Source: Planococcus maritimus
GTDB lineage: Bacteria > Bacillota > Bacilli > Bacillales_A > Planococcaceae
DNA: 64,000 nt
NCBI RefSeq assembly: GCF_001687625.2
Contig: NZ_CP016538.2
Location: forward strand, 2,324,501-2,388,500
Direction: 5' to 3'
Under the pieces are notes generated by a model. That model ran no database searches. It worked only from the letters and a program-made list of their open reading frames with translations, and was not told the origin of the DNA. Both the position numbers and the translations under genes were made by a program. Shown piece after piece: positions 36,232 through 43,974 of the stretch. Numbering within the stretch: position 1 is the stretch's first letter; the number at the start of each line of letters is the position of its first letter.

Positions 36232-36528
36232 ATGCCTCATTGCCAAAATTGCGGAGTTAAATGGCGTTGGAATGAAATGATCAAAATTGCCTTCAAAGGA
36301 CAGATGCCTTGCGCAAATTGCGGGAAAGGCCAATACGTCAAAAGCGGCCGGAATCTCTTCTGGGCATTTTTACTTGTCGTACCTTATGTACTCCTGTTTT
36401 CCTACCTTACTTCCACTTTCGGTTTTAGCTGGCCTCTGGCAATAACTGCATTCGCCTTTATTATGACGCTTAGTACACTTATGGGGCCATTCTTTTATAG
36501 ATTATCGAATACGAAAAAACGAATTTAA
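36232..36528 (+). CDS. CxxC-20-CxxC zinc-ribbon membrane protein, copy 1 (TIGR04104-like)
   Basis: This 98-aa protein begins PHCQNCGVKWRWNEMIKIAF and continues GQMPCANCGKGQY, that is two CxxC pairs about 20 residues apart, followed by two helices and a basic C-terminus (YRLSNTKKRI). This is the pattern of the small TIGR04104 family of putative zinc-finger membrane proteins in Bacilli. AAAGGAGTGCCTTC precedes the ATG. Three more copies lie at 39.5-40.5 kb. Function unknown. Confidence 0.87.
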   Translation: MPHCQNCGVKWRWNEMIKIAFKGQMPCANCGKGQYVKSGRNLFWAFLLVVPYVLLFSYLTSTFGFSWPLAITAFAFIMTLSTLMGPFFYRLSNTKKRI

Positions 36529-36550
36529 AATAGCTCGCGGGCTATTTTTT
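36527..36550 (+). terminator. Rho-independent terminator
   Basis: AAATAGC pairs with GGCTATTT around TCGCG and runs into TTTTTT just after the first zinc-ribbon gene. Confidence 0.85.
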
Positions 36551-36584
36551 AGGTTGTCGAAAAAGTTATGCAATCGTATTTTCC

Positions 36585-36705
36585 GAAGCTTACCGCACGA
36601 CTCCGTGGGCTCGCGCCCAAGCCTCCTCAGCCGCTTTGCGTCTTCCGGGGTCTCGGTCGTCTCGCTGATCCACCGGAGTCGAGCGAACGCTTCTCCAAAT
36701 ACTAA
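36585..36705. repeat. GC-rich structured element, probable dispersed repeat
   Basis: A 120-bp block much richer in G+C than its flanks. Outer arms GACTCCGTGG and CCACCGGAGTC face each other, with CTCAGCCGCTTTGCGTC and GTCTCGGTCGTCTCGC inside. No open frame fits. It looks like a Bacillales-type intergenic repeat, but no second copy lies in this window. Confidence 0.5.
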
Positions 36706-36780
36706 GATAGGTCGCTGATTTTCGAATGTCGAAAAGAGGTGCCCTATTATAATTTACAACTGATTCCCCCTCAACACTCT

Positions 36781-36809
36781 AAAAAAACAGCCCGCGGGCT
36801 GTTTTTTTA
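36781..36809 (-). terminator. Bidirectional terminator
   Basis: A perfect palindrome: AAAAAAACAGCCCG followed by CGGGCTGTTTTTTT. On the minus strand it ends the helicase fusion gene. Confidence 0.92.
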
Positions 36810-36815
36810 TGGCTG

Positions 36816-39242
36816 CTATTTCTTCATTACCCCAATGACCCGGCCGTTGATGTACACATCTTCGCTGCGCATCATGATCGGTTCGAATTCGGGATTTTCC
36901 GCGACGAGCAAGATTTCACTGCCCATCGGCATGTATTTTTTCATCGTCGCTTCACCATCGATGACTGCGATGACGATGTCGCCGTTTGACGCTGTATTTT
37001 GCTGGTGAACGACGACCATATCGCCTTTATCGATGCCCGCATTGATCATGCTGTCGCCGGTTACTGTCAGCAAAAAGCTGTCCTTCGGCGACACGAGCCA
37101 GTCGCGCGGCAAGCTGTGCGCCGTCTCGTAATTCTCGGCAGCAAGTGCCGGAATGCCCGCCGCTACATTGCCGATCAACGGCACTTCCGCCAATTCGTGC
37201 ATTAGGATTAACGCCTCTTCTCCGGCTTCTCTCACTTCGATGTCCGCTCCAGGTTCTTGGGCGTATTCGTAATCGCGCCCATTTTTCAAGTTTTTATAAA
37301 GGCTGCGCTGCTTCGTATCCGGCAAAAAACGCGCTTGGCATTTTGGCAGGTCTTGTACTTCTTCGCCGCGGCGGTCGATGATCTTGACCGACAAGCCGTC
37401 CGTTGCAATGCCGTAAAACGCCCGGCCGTCTGCTTCTAAATAACTCTTCAATTGGATCACCGCATCATCGATCCCCGTTCCAAACCGTTTTACTTCGGCG
37501 ATGATATACGGCCGCACTTCTCCGTCAGCATGGATTTCAACAGCGATGTCACAATAGCCTTTTTTCGAAAACTGCTGGACCGGGTATTCGAGCTGCATCA
37601 GTTCGTACGGATAGCCATAAGTTTCGTGGAGTTCGCGGAGAAGCCACTGGCGGGTCAACTCTTCTTTTGAATGCAAGTCAACCAATTGATCGGCCAATCG
37701 GTAATGGGTCATGCTGATCGACTCGAACGGTCGCAGCGAGGCATCTTTTCGCATGCGCAAATGCTTGCGGTCGATTTCCTTAATGAATTTCGACGGCTTT
37801 TTCACCGACGACATGTACAATAATTCGTTCGCCCGTGTCATGCCGACATACAATAGCTTGCGTTCATCCGAATCGATGGTCTTCTGGTCTTCGGCATCCT
37901 CATAAAGCTCCATCGGAATGACGCCTTGATTCAAATCAATGAGGAAAATGACTTTAAATTCCAGCCCTTTGATCGAATGCATCGTCACGAGCTTTACTTT
38001 ATCTGATTCGAAATCCGGCTCATTGGTCTGCAAGATTTCACACGGAATGCCTTGTGCGGCCAGATCCGCAGCTGCGCTTTCGACTGAGCGCTTGCTGCGC
38101 GCGACGATGCACATTTCGGACAAACGGTAATCGCCTTTGAGTCTATCGATTTCTTGTGCCAGAAAGGCCACTTGCTGTTCAGGCTGCATGAAGAAATGGT
38201 AAATCGGTGGATGACCATGGCGATCGATCAATGCCGGTTTGACGAAATCGACGTTCGATTGAATCGTTTCATCCGCTTTTATCAAATCGAACGCGGCTTG
38301 CGAAATCTCTGTCGTCGTCCGGTAGTTTTTACTCAAGGTACGCGATTTCCCGCTCATATCATAGCCAATCGTCGTGTACGGACGGCCTTTGCCAAGCCAG
38401 GAATCCGGATAGATGCTTTGTGTATTGTCCGCCACGAACATCAAGGACGAATGGTCTTTTTCTTTGTACAATTCCTTCAAGAATTCCAGCTGAACACGTG
38501 TCAGGTCCTGGCTTTCATCGATGATGATATGGGTATACTTGCCGCCATTTGAACGCCTGACTTCCGACAGCGCCAGTTCGTTCATTTGCTTGAATGAAAC
38601 CAGTCCTTCTTGTTCCAAAAACTCGCGGTACAATCTGGCCACTTCAAAAACGGCTTCACGGGTTGGCGAATTTTTCAATAGTTTTTGAGGCGTTCCGCTA
38701 TTTCCAGAAGCGCGCCCGACGCGGTCCACTGATTGATAAGTCTCGATATCGGTCATCGCACACGAAGTAATCCACTCCGCCTCGTCTTTCAGGAACTTTT
38801 GGTTTTTCGGCGTCAGCAACTTCACGTCTGGATAGGACTTCTTTACTTCATGGATCGCCTTTGTCAGCACTTGCCATTCCTTGTCAGCCGGCGCAATGGA
38901 CAGCTTGCGTTTCGCGCGCTGCAAGTACTTCATAAACTGCCCGTACATCAGCGAATCGATCGTCGAGATTTTCACTTCCGCATTCGCCGCAAACAATCGC
39001 TCTGCCTCGCCAGCTGCCGCATCCGCCAAACGCTCGTATTGAAATTTTATGTAATTGAGCAAGGTCTTATTGTAGGTCACCAGTAAAATCTGGTCGTCTT
39101 CCTCGTGGCAATAATGATCCATCAAAAAATGAATGCGCCGAATTGCCACCGTCGTCTTGCCCGATCCAGCTACCCCTTTAACCAACATCGGCCCGCTCGG
39201 CTCGAGTTCGACTATGCGCCGCTGTTCCATGTTCAACTTCAT
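36816..39242 (-). CDS. UvrD/Rep helicase fused to a PD-(D/E)XK-like HsdR_N domain and a LexA/S24 autoprotease domain
   Basis: 808 aa from ATG 39242 (GGAGAGG 8 bp upstream). Residues about 5-490 form an SF1A helicase: Walker A GVAGSGKTT (K29), IIIDESQD, KNYRTT, VTMHSIKGLEFKVIFL and YVGMTRA. Residues about 535-640 resemble HsdR_N/HSDR_N_2 with D565 (GYCDIAV) and E583-x-K585 (IIAEVK), a PD-(D/E)XK nuclease pattern. Residues about 685-808 are a LexA-type S24 domain: cleavage site VAAG (A695-G696), Ser731 in TGDSM, Lys768 in EATMKK. All protease residues are present, so self-cleavage triggered by RecA filaments is plausible. No helix-turn-helix is seen. The link to defence or SOS repair is inference. 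Confidence 0.87.
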   Translation of the reverse strand: MKLNMEQRRIVELEPSGPMLVKGVAGSGKTTVAIRRIHFLMDHYCHEEDDQILLVTYNKTLLNYIKFQYERLADAAAGEAERLFAANAEVKISTIDSLMYGQFMKYLQRAKRKLSIAPADKEWQVLTKAIHEVKKSYPDVKLLTPKNQKFLKDEAEWITSCAMTDIETYQSVDRVGRASGNSGTPQKLLKNSPTREAVFEVARLYREFLEQEGLVSFKQMNELALSEVRRSNGGKYTHIIIDESQDLTRVQLEFLKELYKEKDHSSLMFVADNTQSIYPDSWLGKGRPYTTIGYDMSGKSRTLSKNYRTTTEISQAAFDLIKADETIQSNVDFVKPALIDRHGHPPIYHFFMQPEQQVAFLAQEIDRLKGDYRLSEMCIVARSKRSVESAAADLAAQGIPCEILQTNEPDFESDKVKLVTMHSIKGLEFKVIFLIDLNQGVIPMELYEDAEDQKTIDSDERKLLYVGMTRANELLYMSSVKKPSKFIKEIDRKHLRMRKDASLRPFESISMTHYRLADQLVDLHSKEELTRQWLLRELHETYGYPYELMQLEYPVQQFSKKGYCDIAVEIHADGEVRPYIIAEVKRFGTGIDDAVIQLKSYLEADGRAFYGIATDGLSVKIIDRRGEEVQDLPKCQARFLPDTKQRSLYKNLKNGRDYEYAQEPGADIEVREAGEEALILMHELAEVPLIGNVAAGIPALAAENYETAHSLPRDWLVSPKDSFLLTVTGDSMINAGIDKGDMVVVHQQNTASNGDIVIAVIDGEATMKKYMPMGSEILLVAENPEFEPIMMRSEDVYINGRVIGVMKK

Positions 39243-39426
39243 CCCCCGCACCCTCTCCATTTACAACTTATACCTTTATTCTAAGAATATTGTCATACAA
39301 TAGCAAGGACTTGCTACACATAAAGGGAGGAATATCTGTTTATGGATGGAACAGAACGGACGATTTTGATTTTACAGCTGCCGATATTCACCCACAGGGC
39401 ATATTCCTTATATGATTCCCATAAAT

Positions 39427-39456
39427 TTGGATTACTTCTGAAATCCAGGGTATACA
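39427..39456 (+). promoter_or_regulatory. Possible sigma-A promoter for the zinc-ribbon gene trio
   Basis: TTGGAT and TATACA lie 18 bp apart about 45 bp before the first ATG of the 39.5-40.5 kb zinc-ribbon genes. Confidence 0.4.
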
Positions 39457-39498
39457 ATACTTAACAAAGAACAATTTGGAATGGAAAGGAGCAAATCA

Positions 39499-39825
39499 AT
39501 GCCTTATTGCGAAAATTGCGGGACAAAATGGAGTTGGATAAACCTCTTGAAAATCGGATTTCAAAAGAAACGAAAATGCGCAACGTGCAATACAATGCAG
39601 TACGCTCCACCTGGTTTAAACCGTAAACTATACATCCCTTTGCTTATCATCATGTTTATCGCGCCTCTTCCGTGGGCTTATCTAGAGGTTCCTGATTTGG
39701 CTTATGTCTTGTTTTTTATCATCTTGGGCTTACTGGTGATAATTTTCTTGCCCTATACCATCAAGCTGCACAACCGGCCGAAACAAACCAAAGCTGCCAA
39801 TACCCCATCGGATGAGAAAGGATGA
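39499..39825 (+). CDS. CxxC-20-CxxC zinc-ribbon membrane protein, copy 2
   Basis: This 108-aa paralogue of the gene at 36232 reads PYCENCGTKWSWINLLKIGF then RKCATCNTMQY, two helices (IPLLIIMFIAPLPWAYL; LAYVLFFIILGLLVIIFL) and a polar tail. ATG 39499 has AAAGGAGCAAATCA upstream, better than the frame's earlier ATG at 39481. It is the first of three tandem copies. Confidence 0.85.
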   Translation: MPYCENCGTKWSWINLLKIGFQKKRKCATCNTMQYAPPGLNRKLYIPLLIIMFIAPLPWAYLEVPDLAYVLFFIILGLLVIIFLPYTIKLHNRPKQTKAANTPSDEKG

Positions 39826-39830
39826 ATGCT

Positions 39831-40142
39831 ATGCCTCGTTGCCAACACTGCGGATACCAATGGAGTTGGAAAGATGTAATGAAGCTTAGTTTAAAATCGA
39901 AAAGGGAATGCCAGAACTGCCACAAAATCCAGTACATATCGGCCAAATCGAATTTTTGGACCACTTTTTTGACTTCCATGGCTTTTCTCCTTCCTATGAA
40001 CTTCCTGCGTGCTTATTACGAAATCAGCTGGCCATGGATCTTCCTTGCCATACCAATTTACATACCGCTTGTTTCACTACTGATGCCTTTCTTTTACAAA
40101 CTATCGAACACTCAAAAACGTTTTGGCAAAACGGTCGAATAA
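39831..40142 (+). CDS. CxxC-20-CxxC zinc-ribbon membrane protein, copy 3
   Basis: This 103-aa protein reads PRCQHCGYQWSWKDVMKLSL and RECQNCHKIQY, then two helices and YKLSNTQKRF. Start ATG 39831 has AAAGG with 9-bp spacing; an ATG at 39822 overlaps the previous stop but sits too close to that site. It is translationally close-coupled to copy 2. Confidence 0.85.
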   Translation: MPRCQHCGYQWSWKDVMKLSLKSKRECQNCHKIQYISAKSNFWTTFLTSMAFLLPMNFLRAYYEISWPWIFLAIPIYIPLVSLLMPFFYKLSNTQKRFGKTVE

Positions 40143-40203
40143 TTGACTACTTCCATCTATCTTAAAATCAATGCATTTATGCTTGCCAGAAAGGATGAAC
40201 CTT

Positions 40204-40512
40204 ATGCCTCACTGCCAAAATTGCGGATATCAGTGGAACTGGAAAGACATGTTCCAACTCAGCCTTAAATCAAAGCAACCATGTCGAAATTGCGATAAAC
40301 TCCAATATCCAACATACCAATCGCATTTCTGGAGCTATATGTTATTCCTTATTCCTTTTGTTCTCGTGTTCACTTTCGTCCGTATTTACCTGGAAGCGGG
40401 ATGGCTGATTCTTCTCCTTATCTTTATGGTTCATCTAACGCTTGCTTTATTATTGATTCCATTTTTGCTCAAGTTATCGAATACGAAACACGAGTTTCAA
40501 AAATTAATTTAA
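40204..40512 (+). CDS. CxxC-20-CxxC zinc-ribbon membrane protein, copy 4
   Basis: This 102-aa protein reads PHCQNCGYQWNWKDMFQLSL and QPCRNCDKLQY, then two helices and LKLSNTKHEF. ATG 40204 follows AGAAAGGATGAACCTT, nearly the same leader as copy 3, which shows the tandem duplication included the upstream region. A terminator closes the trio. Confidence 0.85.
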   Translation: MPHCQNCGYQWNWKDMFQLSLKSKQPCRNCDKLQYPTYQSHFWSYMLFLIPFVLVFTFVRIYLEAGWLILLLIFMVHLTLALLLIPFLLKLSNTKHEFQKLI

Positions 40513-40518
40513 ACGCAA

Positions 40519-40557
40519 AAAACGCAGCGGGCGAGTGGCTGCGTTTTAAAATTTTTT
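40519..40557 (+). terminator. Rho-independent terminator
   Basis: AAAACGCAGC pairs with GCTGCGTTTT around a 9-nt loop, then AAAATTTTTT. It lies between convergent genes and may serve both. Confidence 0.85.
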
Positions 40558-40558
40558 G

Positions 40559-41188
40559 CTATCTGATATCTTCGATTAGCTGATCTTTATCATTAAAATC
40601 AATTTTACCGATTTTGCCTTCTTCCGGCACAATCGCCCTGCCTTCAAAATCATATTCATTCGCTTCGCCATCTGCTGGTTCATATAATACGTTAAATGTA
40701 AAACTGTAAAGCGTCTCTCCATTATCGCTTTGCACGATATCCATGTCCGACGTGCTCAGTTGATAGTCGCTATCACTAAAACTATAGTAAAAAGCCCCGT
40801 TTCTGGAAAAGTTCTCATAGCCATTGTCGGTAAAATAAGCTGCGTAACTTTCTTCCATATAATCCATCAAGTCTCTATACTCAGCAGACTCTAGGAAAGC
40901 GTTATATTCTTCCTCGCTCGGATCCACCGGTTGCTTGTCAGCCATAACGTCCCACAAATTCCTATACGTTTCGTCCGGCCCATTGAATTCTTGTTCAATC
41001 ACCGCACGGATCGCTTCTTCGCTTTTATCCATTTCATCCTCATCTGGCTCCACGTTTTCAGCCGTTTCAGCGACTTTTTCATCCCCCGTGCCACCTTCAG
41101 TCGAACATCCAGCCACTATCGCGCTAAGCAAAAGCCCCAACACTCCGTATAATAATAAAATCCTGCAAAGACCTAGTCTGTCTGCCAT
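40559..41188 (-). CDS. Lipoprotein of unknown function
   Basis: This 209-aa protein has a signal sequence (CRILLLYGVLGLLLSAIVAGC) ending in a lipobox IVAGC. A low-complexity acidic stretch (EVAETAENVEPDEDEMDKSE) leads to a mixed domain rich in Tyr and acidic residues (YMEESYAAYFTDNGYENFSR). ATG 41188 has GGAGGAATGG upstream. No family recognised; likely anchored on the outer face of the membrane. Confidence 0.8.
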   Translation of the reverse strand: MADRLGLCRILLLYGVLGLLLSAIVAGCSTEGGTGDEKVAETAENVEPDEDEMDKSEEAIRAVIEQEFNGPDETYRNLWDVMADKQPVDPSEEEYNAFLESAEYRDLMDYMEESYAAYFTDNGYENFSRNGAFYYSFSDSDYQLSTSDMDIVQSDNGETLYSFTFNVLYEPADGEANEYDFEGRAIVPEEGKIGKIDFNDKDQLIEDIR

Positions 41189-41366
41189 CACCATTCCTCC
41201 ATTTCTTTGAAATGAACCCAAGTATAAAAATCTGATAGCTATTATACGGTCTCACTCTTGAAACGATTCACTTTTATTACAATTAAATGGAATGACAGCT
41301 TACCCTTCACAAACTGTCGGGGCAGTAAAATTTGTCACTTTAAGTGTTACTTTGCAGATAATAGAC

Positions 41367-41408
41367 GAACCCCCAAACACCCTGTTAAGACAAGGTTATT
41401 GGGGGTTC
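41367..41408 (-). terminator. Probable bidirectional terminator
   Basis: GAACCCCCAA and TTGGGGGTTC pair around an AAGACAAGGT-type inner region. It lies between A1 and the lipoprotein gene, at the edge of the module region; on the minus strand it follows DUF554 by about 85 bp. No gene is visible in 41189-41494. Confidence 0.7.
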
Positions 41409-41426
41409 TTATAAAAAGCTGTGCCA

Positions 41427-41455
41427 ACTACCGATAATCCGGCAATATGTAAACC
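41427..41455 (+). repeat. dif-like site A1
   Basis: Left arm ACTACCGATAA (41427-41437), 7-bp spacer, right arm ATATGTAAACC (41445-41455). Compared with the S. aureus dif arms ACTTCCTATAA and TTATGTAAACT the match is 9/11 on each side. The spacer is one base longer than the usual six. It marks the left edge of a modular region; the other members are at 43187, 45242 and 48729, all in the same orientation. Confidence 0.65.
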
Positions 41456-41494
41456 AACTATCCACCATCAAAGTCCACTTGGAAAACCTGCTAC

Positions 41495-42178
41495 TCACAA
41501 ATGAAATAGATGAATAAATCCAAACACAATTACTGGAACCAACAAAGACGGAAGCAGGTTTAACGTGTTGAATTTCTTGATTCCTAAGATACTAAAGCCC
41601 GATGCCATAATCAGCATGCCCCCGATAATCGTAATTTCGTTCAGAAGATCTGTATTAAGAGAATTCCCGATCAAAGTAGCCATTGCGTAAATGGAGCCTT
41701 GCCAGGCAAATAAAATAACTCCCGAAATGGCAATTCCAAATCCAAACGTGGATGCTAGAACAATGGAGGTGATGCCGTCCAACATACCGTTTGCGAGGAG
41801 GTACGTATAGTCTCCATTCAAAGCTGCGTTGATAGGGCCTAGAATCGACAAGGTTCCAATACAGAATAATAAGATAGCCGTAGCCAGTCCTTCAGCTAAA
41901 TTTCCTGTTGAGTATTTATTGACCAACCTGTTGAATCTCGACTCCAGTCCAAATCTTTGCCCAATCACGCCTCCCGCAGCTAAACTCACTATAAAAAGCA
42001 CAGGATATTTGCTATCTGGCAAATGTTGAACGAGCGCATCAATTCCTAACGCAAGTGCCACAAGGCCCATAGCCTGCATGAGAATTTGATGGTACTCGTC
42101 CTTTAATCCCTTCTTCAATATACTTCCGATCAGACAGCCTGCCAGAATCATTCCTGCATTAAACACTGTTCCAAACAT
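41495..42178 (-). CDS. DUF554 family membrane protein
   Basis: This 227-aa protein has seven helices, beginning FGTVFNAGMILAGCLIGSIL and containing GGVIGQRFGLESRFNRL, LANGMLDGITSIVLASTFG and a final GFIHLFHL, the pattern of DUF554 (B. subtilis YdfK-like). The family is thought to be transporter-like but has no proven role. It is next to the MerR gene in the same direction and lies inside the module bounded by dif-like sites A1 and A2. Confidence 0.87.
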   Translation of the reverse strand: MFGTVFNAGMILAGCLIGSILKKGLKDEYHQILMQAMGLVALALGIDALVQHLPDSKYPVLFIVSLAAGGVIGQRFGLESRFNRLVNKYSTGNLAEGLATAILLFCIGTLSILGPINAALNGDYTYLLANGMLDGITSIVLASTFGFGIAISGVILFAWQGSIYAMATLIGNSLNTDLLNEITIIGGMLIMASGFSILGIKKFNTLNLLPSLLVPVIVFGFIHLFHL

Positions 42179-42219
42179 AATCTCTTCTCCTTTAAATTAG
42201 CTTTCTAACTAAAAATATA

Positions 42220-42242
42220 GACCCTCCTGTAAGAGGAGGGTC
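42220..42242 (-). terminator. Rho-independent terminator
   Basis: GACCCTCCT pairs with AGGAGGGTC around GTAAG; on the minus strand it is followed by TATATTTTT. It overlaps the TGA of the MerR gene, so DUF554 downstream probably has its own promoter. Confidence 0.82.
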
Positions 42243-43059
42243 AACTGTTTATAGGTATTTGAATTTCCGTCAGATAATCTTCTTCCCGAGAGGAGATATA
42301 CTGATTGATGATGGTTCTTTCCAAGGAGTCTCCCATGATTTCAAAATTGTTTTCGTGAATGTAATTTAGCAACTGCGAATAGGGCTGATGGGATTCGCTG
42401 TGTTTGCCATTATAGTAAATACAAGCGTATGCGCCTTCCGGTAAACTATCAGCTAAAGGAACATTGACACTGTTATCTTCATCCAAAATAAAGATAGAGT
42501 TGTATTCATGAAATTTACGATTAACCATATCGTACATACTTACCGTAAGCCCCACACCCCCGATAAAAAGCGAAGAACTTAATTTTGCTTGGTTTTCCAG
42601 CTGCCGCAAACTGATTTCTAAGTCCGGTTCTGAACTGATTTTTTCAGCAAGCCGAATAATTCGTCTCTTTTCTAGGTTCTTGGTAAATGGAGTCATCAGC
42701 TCTTTGTGTTCTCTCGCCAATTTGATATCCGAAATTCGATTTTGAAATCTTTGGGTGATACGTTCAAGATCCTTTATTTTTTGTTCGGTAAATTGCTTTT
42801 GTTCTTCTAACAAAAGCAGAAAGCCATCGATATCTCTATGTTCTAAGTGCTTCTTAATCTCAACTAATGAAAAACCTAAGTCTTTCAAATAATTGATGGT
42901 ATTCAGCTGTTCAAATTGATCCGTTGAATAATAGCGGTATCCATTGCTCGGGTCCGTATGAACAGGGTTCAATAGGTCAATCTTATGATAGTGATGAAGC
43001 GTCTTAATGGTTGTATTATGAAGTTTCGCCATTTCGCCAATTGAAAATTTATTTTCCAT
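42241..43059 (-). CDS. MerR family transcription regulator with effector-binding domain
   Basis: This 272-aa regulator has the N-terminal MerR winged helix FSIGEMAKLHNTTIKTLHHYHKIDLL and NGYRYYS, the long dimer coiled coil (residues about 75-120), and a C-terminal GyrI-like effector domain (ACIYYNGKHSESHQPYSQLLNYI, IQIPI end). This is the BmrR/BltR-type build that senses small hydrophobic compounds. ATG 43059 with AAAGGATAGG upstream. DUF554 next to it is the natural candidate target, which is inference. Confidence 0.87.
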   Translation of the reverse strand: MENKFSIGEMAKLHNTTIKTLHHYHKIDLLNPVHTDPSNGYRYYSTDQFEQLNTINYLKDLGFSLVEIKKHLEHRDIDGFLLLLEEQKQFTEQKIKDLERITQRFQNRISDIKLAREHKELMTPFTKNLEKRRIIRLAEKISSEPDLEISLRQLENQAKLSSSLFIGGVGLTVSMYDMVNRKFHEYNSIFILDEDNSVNVPLADSLPEGAYACIYYNGKHSESHQPYSQLLNYIHENNFEIMGDSLERTIINQYISSREEDYLTEIQIPINS

Positions 43060-43163
43060 AAAACCTATCCTTTCCCTCCACTTGCTTTGGGCTCTATTAT
43101 AAATCATCCCTTGCTAATTGGTTTAAAAAACTATTCGCAAACATACACTTTGCAGAATAAAAA

Positions 43164-43190
43164 AAGAAGAAGCTCACTTTTAAGCTTCTT
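43164..43190 (-). terminator. Orphan minus-oriented terminator at a module junction
   Basis: GAAGAAGCT and AGCTTCTTC pair around CACTTTTA; on the minus strand the stem runs into TTCTTTTTTTATT. No minus-strand gene lies upstream (the next genes are plus), so it looks left over from an earlier neighbour. Its inner edge overlaps dif-like site A2. Confidence 0.6.
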
Positions 43191-43214
43191 CCGATAAGGG
43201 GTCATATGTAAACT
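43187..43214 (+). repeat. dif-like site A2
   Basis: Left arm TCTTCCGATAA, 6-bp spacer GGGGTC, right arm ATATGTAAACT: exactly the 11-6-11 layout of chromosomal dif, with 9/11 and 10/11 matches to the S. aureus arms. It separates the MerR module from the sigma-factor module. Confidence 0.72.
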
Positions 43215-43422
43215 AACTCTTGATGAAATTCTATTTTAACAAACCTTATAAGCTAACCAGTAGCTGGAAGTACTTTAATTTTTATGTACTTTCTCTTTTT
43301 AATTTCTAAATTTAGCTTACTTCGATCGCCTAATTGACTGCCTCTGTTAAAATTAATTGTCAAAACAGGGGTCACCGGACTGTTGGAATTCGTCTAATCT
43401 TTGAAAGGAGGGAATGCAGCTG

Positions 43423-43974
43423 ATGGAACTGCCCAATGAAGAAATCTCATTTTCCGCCTCTGAACCCCACCAGCTCTTAAATGAGTTGATGACTGCATAC
43501 GGCAATGAACTGAAGCGGATTGCATTTCTGTATGTAAACGATGTATCGGAGTGCGAAGACATTATTCAGGAAGTATTTGTAAGCTGTTTCCAGAACATAC
43601 ATAACTTTCAGCATAGTTCCTCTTATAAGACATGGCTGACTCGTATCACCATTAACAAATGCAAAGACCACTTGAAGAAGTGGAGCTTTCGGAATTTGCT
43701 GTACCACCCGTTTGTAAACGTCCAAAAGACAGATCCTTCCGCTGAAGTTTCCGCACTGTCAGAAATGGCTGCAGAAGAAATGGCTGCATACCTTTCACAT
43801 CTTTCCCCCAAATATAAAGATGTATTGATTTTGTTTTATTACCAGGAACTGACGATGAATGAAATCAGCGACGTGCTTGATGTTGGAAGCAACACGGTGA
43901 AGTCCCGGCTTCTTCGAGGCAAAAAGGCGCTGCAAGTTGAACTGGAAAGGAGCGGATTTGATGGATCACTTTGA
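43423..43974 (+). CDS. ECF RNA polymerase sigma factor
   Basis: This roughly 183-aa sigma-70 family protein lacks region 1 and 3. Region 2 is YGNELKRIAFLYVNDVSECE, DIIQEVFVSCFQNIHNFQ with SYKTWLTRITINKCKDHL; region 4 is LSPKYKDVLILFYYQELTMN followed by EISDVLDVGSNTVKSRLLRG. It likely recruits core polymerase to stress promoters. Start ATG 43423 is preferred (AGGAGG 11 bp away) since ATG 43414 sits too near the binding site. It overlaps its anti-sigma gene by 14 bp, typical of a coupled pair. Confidence 0.92.
   Translation: MELPNEEISFSASEPHQLLNELMTAYGNELKRIAFLYVNDVSECEDIIQEVFVSCFQNIHNFQHSSSYKTWLTRITINKCKDHLKKWSFRNLLYHPFVNVQKTDPSAEVSALSEMAAEEMAAYLSHLSPKYKDVLILFYYQELTMNEISDVLDVGSNTVKSRLLRGKKALQVELERSGFDGSL

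Noticed and set aside
43391-43396. ECF-type autoregulatory promoter with -10 CGTCTA before the sigma gene
   Set aside because: No TGAAAC/TGAACG-like -35 lies 15-18 bp upstream (the segment reads GGGTCA), so it is not supported.
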